Source: Bacillus sp. B-jedd
GTDB lineage: Bacteria; Bacillota; Bacilli; Bacillales; Cytobacillaceae
Reading direction: 5' to 3'
NCBI RefSeq assembly: GCF_000821085.1
Contig: NZ_CCXR01000001.1
Coordinates: forward strand, 3,617,001-3,681,000
Length of the DNA: 64,000 nt
The position numbers and the translations under genes are program-made. The notes beneath the pieces were generated by a model. It was not told where the DNA came from and did not search any database. It worked only from the letters and a program-made list of their open reading frames with translations. Of this stretch, positions 58,859-64,000 are shown piece by piece. The number at the start of each line of letters is the position of its first letter. Within the stretch, counting starts at the first letter, position 1.

Positions 58859-59770
58859 ATGATTTATAAACAGCGAACTGAGAGTGATGAGCTGCTCAAG
58901 CTGAGGTCGTTGAATGCCCGGATGGAGTTGGAGGTCGGGAAGAAGCAGTACTATTCGAATATTAAGAAAGGCTATGAAGGAGAGGTGATGTTCGATACGC
59001 ACACGGAGAAGCTCCAATGCGAGTGCCTTGTGCTGAATGATTTGCTGCTGAAGCATAGAAATACGACGTTTCAGATCGATTCTTTGATTATTACAGAGCG
59101 GCTTTACTTGTTCGATGTGAAGAATTTTACTGGCGATTATTTATTTGATGATAATCAGCTGTTCCACCTCCCCAAGACCGAGGTTGAGAATCCAGTGGTC
59201 CAACTGCAAAGGTGCCATTCGCTGCTGCGCCAGCTGCTTTCCGGATTAGGCTACAATATGCCGATTGAAAGCTGGGTCGTTTTCATCAACCCCGATTTCT
59301 ACTTATACCAAGCTCCCCTTACTCTTCCTGTTATTTTTCCAACCCAGGTCAACCGCCATCTGCAAAAGCTTGACGCGACTCCTTCGAGAATGAATGGCAG
59401 GCAAAATTCGCTCGTGGAAAAATTGGTCGCGCAAAGCACCCAAAACTATTTGGACTCCCCCTATACCCAGGTACCGAAGTATCGTTATGAAGACTTACGG
59501 CAAGGGATGATGTGTATGAAGTGCCACTCAATCTCTTTAGTAATTTCGGGGAAGAAGTTATGCTGCACAGGCTGCGGCAGCGAGGAGAAAGTGGAGGCAG
59601 CGGTTATTCGCAGTGAATTTGAGTTTAAGCTGCTTTTTCCCGGTGAGAAAATTACGACTAGCGGGATTTTTCGATGGTGTGGCGGGGTGGTGTCGGATAA
59701 ATGGGTGCATGGGATATTGGAGAGGAATTTTAAAAAGCACTGGAATAGTCGCTGGACGTATTATGAATAA
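58859..59770 (+). CDS. NERD domain protein with zinc ribbon
   Basis: 303 residues. The nuclease-related domain is shown by YEGE (39-42), TTFQIDSLIITER (69-81) and LFDVKNFTGDY (84-94), which hold the Asp and Glu-x-Lys-like (DVK) catalytic pattern of restriction-type nucleases. The C-terminal part has CMKC and CCTGCGS, forming a zinc ribbon. NERD proteins are assumed to act in DNA processing, but the role is unknown. The ATG at 58859 has AAGG at a slightly long spacing; an upstream Met is alternative. It stands alone. Confidence 0.8.
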   Translation: MIYKQRTESDELLKLRSLNARMELEVGKKQYYSNIKKGYEGEVMFDTHTEKLQCECLVLNDLLLKHRNTTFQIDSLIITERLYLFDVKNFTGDYLFDDNQLFHLPKTEVENPVVQLQRCHSLLRQLLSGLGYNMPIESWVVFINPDFYLYQAPLTLPVIFPTQVNRHLQKLDATPSRMNGRQNSLVEKLVAQSTQNYLDSPYTQVPKYRYEDLRQGMMCMKCHSISLVISGKKLCCTGCGSEEKVEAAVIRSEFEFKLLFPGEKITTSGIFRWCGGVVSDKWVHGILERNFKKHWNSRWTYYE

Positions 59771-59870
59771 ATAAAAAGGTGAAGATTAAAGAGCCTAATC
59801 CTCTAATTATCCAAAGTTCACCTTTAAGAGTGACATTTAGCGATGATAGCCATTTTTAGTACAACGATTG

Positions 59871-60329
59871 GCGACCGCGCGGCTGGTTTTCTCTTCCTGC
59901 GGGCGACAACAACTTCGATTGGCGACCGGGCGGCTGGTTTTCTTTTCCTGCGGGCGACAACAACTTCGATTGGCAACCGGGCGACCGGTTTTTCCTTCCT
60001 GCGGGCGACAACAACTTTGATTGGCGACTGTGCGGCTGGTTTTCTTTTCCTGCGGGCGACAACAACTTCGATTGGCGACCGGGCGACAGCGTTTTCCTTC
60101 CTGCGGGCGACAACAACTTCGATTGGCGACCGGGCGACCGCGTTTTCCTTCCTGCGGGCGACAACAACTTCGATTGGCGACCGGGCGACCGCGTTTTCCT
60201 TCCTGCGGGCGACAACAACTTCGATTGGCAACCGGGCGACCGCGTTTTCCTTCCTGCGGGCGACAACAACTTCGATTGGCGACTGTGCGACCGCTTTTTC
60301 TTTCCTGCGGGCGACAATAATCATTAATA
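59871..60329. repeat. Intergenic tandem array, 9 units of exactly 51 bp (array 4)
   Basis: GCGAC at 59871, 59922, 59973 (GCAAC), 60024, 60075, 60126, 60177, 60228 and 60279 marks the units. Each has ATTGGCGACCGGGCG and TTCCTGCGGGCGACAAC. The unit ends resemble array 2a (TTGNCGNCCG and CGGGCGACAA). The array starts 100 bp after the NERD gene stop and ends 124 bp before the sensor kinase stop (convergent). Open reading frames across it are a by-product of the 51-bp period. Confidence 0.9.
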
Positions 60330-60452
60330 GCGCGATAACACAGGCTATCTCCCCTCCCAAATCTCTCAAACTCAAGTGAACCAAAAGCCGCATACAAAAA
60401 ACCGCTCCAAAAACCTGGAGCGGCATACCTTAATATTCAGCAGCACGCCCCT

Positions 60453-61826
60453 TCACCCCTCCTCCCGTGGAAACCAGAGGGTGATGGCGGTGCCTTTGTT
60501 CAATTTGCTGGTGACTTGGATGCTGCCTTTGTGAGCTTCCATTAGCGCTTTGACGATCGACAGGCCGATTCCGGCGCCGCCTGTTTTGCGGTCGCGCGAT
60601 TTGTCGCCGCGGTAGAAACGCTCGAAGATGTGCGGAATGTCATCTTCGGCCATTCCGGCACCTTCGTCGCGGATGATGAAGCCGACCGAGTATTCATTCA
60701 CACCGGTGACGGAGATGGTGACCTGTTTCCCTTCCGGGGTGTATTTCAATGCGTTATTGATGACGTTGGACAAAATTTGCATCACTTTGTCCCTGTCACC
60801 GATGAACCATTCTTCCTTGTCTGGCAGGCTGTGATTCAGCTTGACGCCTTTTCGGGTAAAGGCCGGCACGAACATTTCCCATAGAGTGGATAAAATTGCG
60901 CCGGCTTCGAGCCGGGTCATCTCCAGGTGGATTTGAGGATTTTCCGCGTCGAGCAGCTTTTCGAGTTCGTTGACGAGGCGGACGAGCCGCATCAATTCGG
61001 CATGGCTCGCTTCAAGGCGCTGCGGGGTCGGTTCCCAAATGCCGTCCTGGAACGCTTCGATTTGACTGCGTAGCGTGGCGAGCGGCGTCCGTAGCTCGTG
61101 TGCGAGGTCGCCAGTGAACTGCTTGCGGAGCATCTCTTCTTTTGAAAGCGATTCAGCCAGGCTGTTAAATGAAATAGCCAGCTGCTTGACCTCACCGGGA
61201 AGGCCCCTTAACGGGATTCGGATCCCGAGATTGTGGTTCTGGAGCTGGTTGGCCGCAAATTGCAGCTTCTTCAGCCCGGACGTCAGTGTTTTTGAAAAAA
61301 TCATTGAAATCAAGATTGCTATAATTGCTGTCAGCGCAACCGCTCCATAAATATACACCTGGATGGTCTGTAAAAATGTCGACTCTTCCTTAATGAATCC
61401 ATGCGGATAGATGGCTGTGATCGTGCCGGCGCTCCGTCCGCCCACGACCAAATCAAACGACTCGGTCTGCCAATCATCCTCATTTTCCGGAACGATAATC
61501 ATCGCCTGGTTCATGACGTTGCGAATCTGAGCCGTGTTCAGGCGCGTCCGTCCCGTTTCATCGACGATATGGAAATAAAGCTGTTCCGACAGCGCGTATT
61601 CATGCATCAAGCTTAAAATATTGTAATCTGTATAAATACCTTCTTGTTCATACTTTGCTTTGACCTGGCTGACGACCCGCTCAATTTTATGCTCGCGGTT
61701 CAGTTCGAGGTATTTATTGAAGCTCTTGTCGAATCCCCATTGGATGAACAAGCTGACGAGCACAATTCCGATCATGGAAACGAGGAGAAGGTAGAATAGG
61801 AGTTTAGCTCTTAGCGTTTGAAGCAT
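60453..61826 (-). CDS. Sensor histidine kinase
   Basis: About 457 residues from the ATG at 61826. Two membrane helices (8-29 and 157-177) flank an extracytoplasmic domain of about 125 residues (GIYTDYNILSLMHEYALSEQ). A HAMP region is followed by HisKA with H243 (DLAHELRTPLA) and HATPase_c with NALKYT, GAGMAEDD, FERFYRGD and GAGIGLSIVK boxes. It forms a pair with the response regulator whose gene overlaps its start by 23 bp. What it senses is not clear. Confidence 0.85.
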   Translation of the reverse strand: MLQTLRAKLLFYLLLVSMIGIVLVSLFIQWGFDKSFNKYLELNREHKIERVVSQVKAKYEQEGIYTDYNILSLMHEYALSEQLYFHIVDETGRTRLNTAQIRNVMNQAMIIVPENEDDWQTESFDLVVGGRSAGTITAIYPHGFIKEESTFLQTIQVYIYGAVALTAIIAILISMIFSKTLTSGLKKLQFAANQLQNHNLGIRIPLRGLPGEVKQLAISFNSLAESLSKEEMLRKQFTGDLAHELRTPLATLRSQIEAFQDGIWEPTPQRLEASHAELMRLVRLVNELEKLLDAENPQIHLEMTRLEAGAILSTLWEMFVPAFTRKGVKLNHSLPDKEEWFIGDRDKVMQILSNVINNALKYTPEGKQVTISVTGVNEYSVGFIIRDEGAGMAEDDIPHIFERFYRGDKSRDRKTGGAGIGLSIVKALMEAHKGSIQVTSKLNKGTAITLWFPREEG

Positions 61827-62517
61827 GCGGCGTACCCCCGAATTTGTACCCCATCCCAAAGACCGTTACGACGAATTGAGGCTGCCTCGAATCAGCTTCG
61901 ATTTTTTTGCGCAGATTTTTAATATGGGTGTCAACGCTGCGCTCGTACCCTTCATAAAACATGCCTTCATCCTGAATTTTCTCGAGCAGATCCATCCTGC
62001 TGTAAACACGTCCCGGATTTTCGGCCATATTCGTCAGGAGCTTATATTCAATCGGGGTCAAAGTCACCAGTTCCCCGTTCATTGTCACTTCTTTTTTCTC
62101 CGTATCAATCGCGAGCCCGCCCTTGAATTCGAGCCTGTCCGGCTTATCGTCGGCTTTTTTTGCCCGACGCAAAATTGCCTGGACCCGGACGACGACTTCG
62201 CGCGGCGAAAAAGGCTTTGTGACATAATCGTCCGCACCCATGACGATTCCGTTAATCTTATCGTCCTCACCCGACTTTGCCGTCAGCATCAGGATCGGCA
62301 CCTCCGATTCTTTCCGGACTAGCCGGCACACTTCTTCACCGGAGATGTCCGGCAGCATTAAATCCAATATAATTAAATCGGGATTCTCGGCGCGCGCTTT
62401 CTTCAGCGCATCGATCCCGTTGTCAGCTGTTTCAATTTTATAGCCTTCACGCACCAGGTACGCTTCAAGCACTTCTATAATCATTTTTTCATCATCGACT
62501 AACAAAATTTTTGCCAT
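61804..62517 (-). CDS. OmpR/PhoB-family response regulator
   Basis: 237 residues from the ATG at 62517 (AAGGAGTG upstream, 9 bp). The receiver domain carries acidic VDDEK near 8-11, the phosphorylated D52 (LIILDLMLPD) and the TAK/KPF (TKPFSP) switch residues. The DNA-binding domain is the winged helix LTPIEYKLLTNMAENPGRVYSR, then VDTHIKNLRKKIE. OmpR-family dimers bind direct repeats of about 11 bp, the spacing found in the four special promoters of this window, although a link is unproven. Confidence 0.9.
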   Translation of the reverse strand: MAKILLVDDEKMIIEVLEAYLVREGYKIETADNGIDALKKARAENPDLIILDLMLPDISGEEVCRLVRKESEVPILMLTAKSGEDDKINGIVMGADDYVTKPFSPREVVVRVQAILRRAKKADDKPDRLEFKGGLAIDTEKKEVTMNGELVTLTPIEYKLLTNMAENPGRVYSRMDLLEKIQDEGMFYEGYERSVDTHIKNLRKKIEADSRQPQFVVTVFGMGYKFGGTPHASNAKS

Positions 62518-62598
62518 CGTCCGAACACTCCTTCCGCACCTCAATCATACCATTTTACCCGCCGGCCAATTTTGAACAATTTTCGTCTTCACAAAAAC

Positions 62599-62641
62599 CA
62601 CATAACTTCTTCATAGCTTCTACATGACGATTTTTTATGAT
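62599..62641 (+). promoter_or_regulatory. Promoter with three 11-bp direct repeats (element D)
   Basis: CACATA (62599), TTCATA (62610) and TACATG (62621), then 9 bp, then TATGAT at 62636-62641. The geometry is identical to that of promoters A, B and C, but repeats 1 and 3 are less alike. Confidence 0.5.
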
Positions 62642-62912
62642 AAGGATGTAGCAAGGGACCACAAAATCCCACCCGCTACACAAATTCAGGAAACAATCCT
62701 GAATTGTCGAAAGGAACCTGAACTGACTGCGCATGGTGGGGCCGTGCCGCATGAAGCATCCGGACCTGAAAGGCAAATCAGATTTATCTCATACGCTTAT
62801 TGAATGCAAATGTTACACCCAGTTTAACATGTTTGATCTATCTAGCTTTACCCTTAATTAACCTCCCTTTAATAATACGGGCGCCTGCGACGCAGGGCCC
62901 ACTTTTTTTTGC
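62642..62912 (+). ncRNA. Candidate structured leader or small RNA between response regulator and kinase
   Basis: Beginning just after promoter D are a TGTAGC/GCTACA stem with an inner GGGA/TCCC (62647-62680), a perfect AATTCAGGA/TCCTGAATT hairpin (62683-62705) and a GCGCATGG/CCGTGCCGC stem (about 62730-62750). Further TTAACA-type repeats are at 62813 and 62824. A terminator (GGGC..CCTGC-GAC-GCAGG..GCCC plus eight T) ends at 62912. CCTCCCTTTAATAAT near 62860-62875 resembles the C-rich segment of RNAs A and B. No known riboswitch class recognised. Confidence 0.45.
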
Positions 62913-63034
62913 CCAAAAACCCCCCTTTTGTTGTATTCTTAAGATATCTTCATGTTTTTTCCGTCAGTGCATTTCCATTTTGCAGCCGTCAGTGCTCACC
63001 CCATTTTCCGCCTGTATCGGAGGCTTGGTTTCTC

Positions 63035-64000
63035 ATGATGAACAAACTTTCCTTTAAAATCGGCTTCGTTTTTTTCGCCGCTATTTTCCTGCTTGAAATT
63101 ATCCTGATGGTTTTTCTCCACAGCAATATCATTCATTCCCGCGTCCACGATGAACTCTCCGCCCTAATGACGCGTGGCAACAATCATCGCGAAATCCTCG
63201 AGGCAAGCTTTCATGAGGAGACGATCCGCCATATCGCCCTGATGGAATCGCGCACCGACACGATGGTCATCCTTGCCGATTCATACGGGACAATTCTTAT
63301 GTCTTCCAATACCGTCACTCCTTCGATAAAAACCTTAATTAGCATGCGCCCGGACGACGTGCCCCGGCAGGGAATGATTCTTGAAGACGATTGGAAAAAT
63401 CAGCCCTTTATCGCCTCGGTCTCCCCTGTCAAAATGGAAGGCGGCCAGGGTTATATTTACATGTTCCAGGAAACCGGCAAACTGAAGGCGCTCATCTCCG
63501 GAATGAATCGCCATTTCCTGATTGCCGGCCTGCTGTCGCTCCTGTTCATGATCGGCGTTGTCGCCTTCCTGTCGCGCTACCTCACCCTTCCGCTTGTCAA
63601 AATGAACCAAGCGACAAAAAAGATCAGCACGGGAGATTTTTCGGTTACGCTGCCTAAACTTGGCCAAGATGAAATCGGCGAGCTCGGCCAATCAATCGAA
63701 GTTCTCGCGCGCGACCTCGAACTCATGAAAACTGAGCGGAACGAGTTCCTGGCGAGCATTTCGCACGAGCTCCGCACCCCGCTCACCTACATCAAAGGCT
63801 ACGCCGAAATCGCGAAGCGGCCCGGTCTTGACAAAGCCGAGCGCGATCAATATTTGACCATCATTCACGAGGAAGCGATGAAGCTCGCCCAACTGATCAA
63901 GGAACTATTCAATCTCGCCAAGCTGGATGAAAATACTTTTACAGTCGATAAAACCGAAGTTGAGCTCAATCCTTTTCTCGAAGCCCTTTTTGGCAAAATT
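63035..64000 (+). CDS. Sensor histidine kinase, 3' end outside window
   Basis: 322 residues are visible. Membrane helix 1 at 8-29 and helix 2 at about 161-181 flank an extracytoplasmic domain of 130 residues (TMVILADSYGTILMSS; PFIASVSPVKMEGGQGYIYMF). A HAMP region follows (LTLPLVKMNQATKKISTGDF), then HisKA with H244 (SISHELRTPLTYIKGYAE). The ATPase domain lies beyond the window. It is divergent from the response regulator at 61.8 kb, so either its own regulator lies further right or it is an additional input to that one. Confidence 0.85.
   Translation, partial: MMNKLSFKIGFVFFAAIFLLEIILMVFLHSNIIHSRVHDELSALMTRGNNHREILEASFHEETIRHIALMESRTDTMVILADSYGTILMSSNTVTPSIKTLISMRPDDVPRQGMILEDDWKNQPFIASVSPVKMEGGQGYIYMFQETGKLKALISGMNRHFLIAGLLSLLFMIGVVAFLSRYLTLPLVKMNQATKKISTGDFSVTLPKLGQDEIGELGQSIEVLARDLELMKTERNEFLASISHELRTPLTYIKGYAEIAKRPGLDKAERDQYLTIIHEEAMKLAQLIKELFNLAKLDENTFTVDKTEVELNPFLEALFGKI

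Noticed and set aside
59824..60426. Several long reading frames of Arg/Val-rich repeats across the 60-kb array
   Set aside because: They arise from the 51-bp period, have no ribosome site and exist on both strands at once.
62642..62800. T-box or cyclic di-AMP riboswitch in the leader between regulator and kinase
   Set aside because: The GGTGG-like block lacks the T-box context, and the cyclic di-AMP (ydaO) core is absent; left as an unclassified RNA.
1..64000. tRNA, rRNA, prophage or transposase genes
   Set aside because: None of their sequence hallmarks was found on either strand; only small non-coding repeats are present.

Overview
The window looks like chromosome from a mid-GC, endospore-forming Bacillaceae species. 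The evidence is a CotD-like and two CotF-like coat proteins, two complete tandem gerA-gerB-gerC germinant-receptor operons, strong AGGAGG-type ribosome binding sites, Fur boxes, a guanidine-I riboswitch ahead of ykkCD, and Bacillus-type families (YusU/YusV, DUF1877, DUF4179 anti-sigma proteins). There is no rRNA, tRNA, CRISPR array, prophage or complete insertion sequence. Two genes run off the ends: a DUF2935 protein on the left and a sensor kinase on the right.

Layout. 1-9.2 kb: small accessory and stress genes (zinc ribbon, SET, Nudix, CotD, ECF sigma/DUF4179 pair, VOC protein, HD-GYP phosphodiesterase). 9.4-20.5 kb: FAD oxidoreductase, secreted NTR-like protein, a second sigma/anti-sigma pair, guanidine exporter with riboswitch, and a four-gene operon joining an ABM monooxygenase, a small helical protein, a cobalamin-binding sensor and a PAS-STAS protein. 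21-27 kb: a MITE-like repeat duplicated in tandem, a large secreted GH20 enzyme and a third sigma/anti-sigma pair whose sigma gene is frameshifted. 27-33 kb: small membrane and spore genes. 32-38.6 kb: a Fur-controlled siderophore uptake locus. 38.9-46.6 kb: germinant receptors. 46.8-51 kb: FtsW/RodA protein, UppP, a degenerate NlpC/P60 gene and an azoreductase. 51-57 kb: tungstate uptake (regulator, tupABC) and a BCCT transporter. 57.5-64 kb: diguanylate cyclase, NERD protein and a two-component locus.

The most unusual content lies between genes. (1) Three related small RNA genes (about 18.84, 28.22 and 28.42 kb) share a 5' hairpin, a run of 5-6 C and a GCCGG terminator. Each lies behind the same promoter: three direct repeats at 11-bp spacing, then 9 bp, then a -10 box. 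A fourth promoter of identical geometry lies between the response regulator and the divergent kinase at 62.6 kb. (2) Six intergenic tandem arrays of different sequence have nearly the same period (about 50-53 bp), and each lies 3' of a gene. (3) The palindrome TTTTGCAAAA occurs about 18 times, where roughly 0.1 would be expected from base composition. (4) About ten copies of a REP-like element and three copies of a MITE-like element are scattered between genes.

Starts were chosen by ribosome binding site. Functional calls rest on recognised family motifs. All statements about regulation are inference from sequence.
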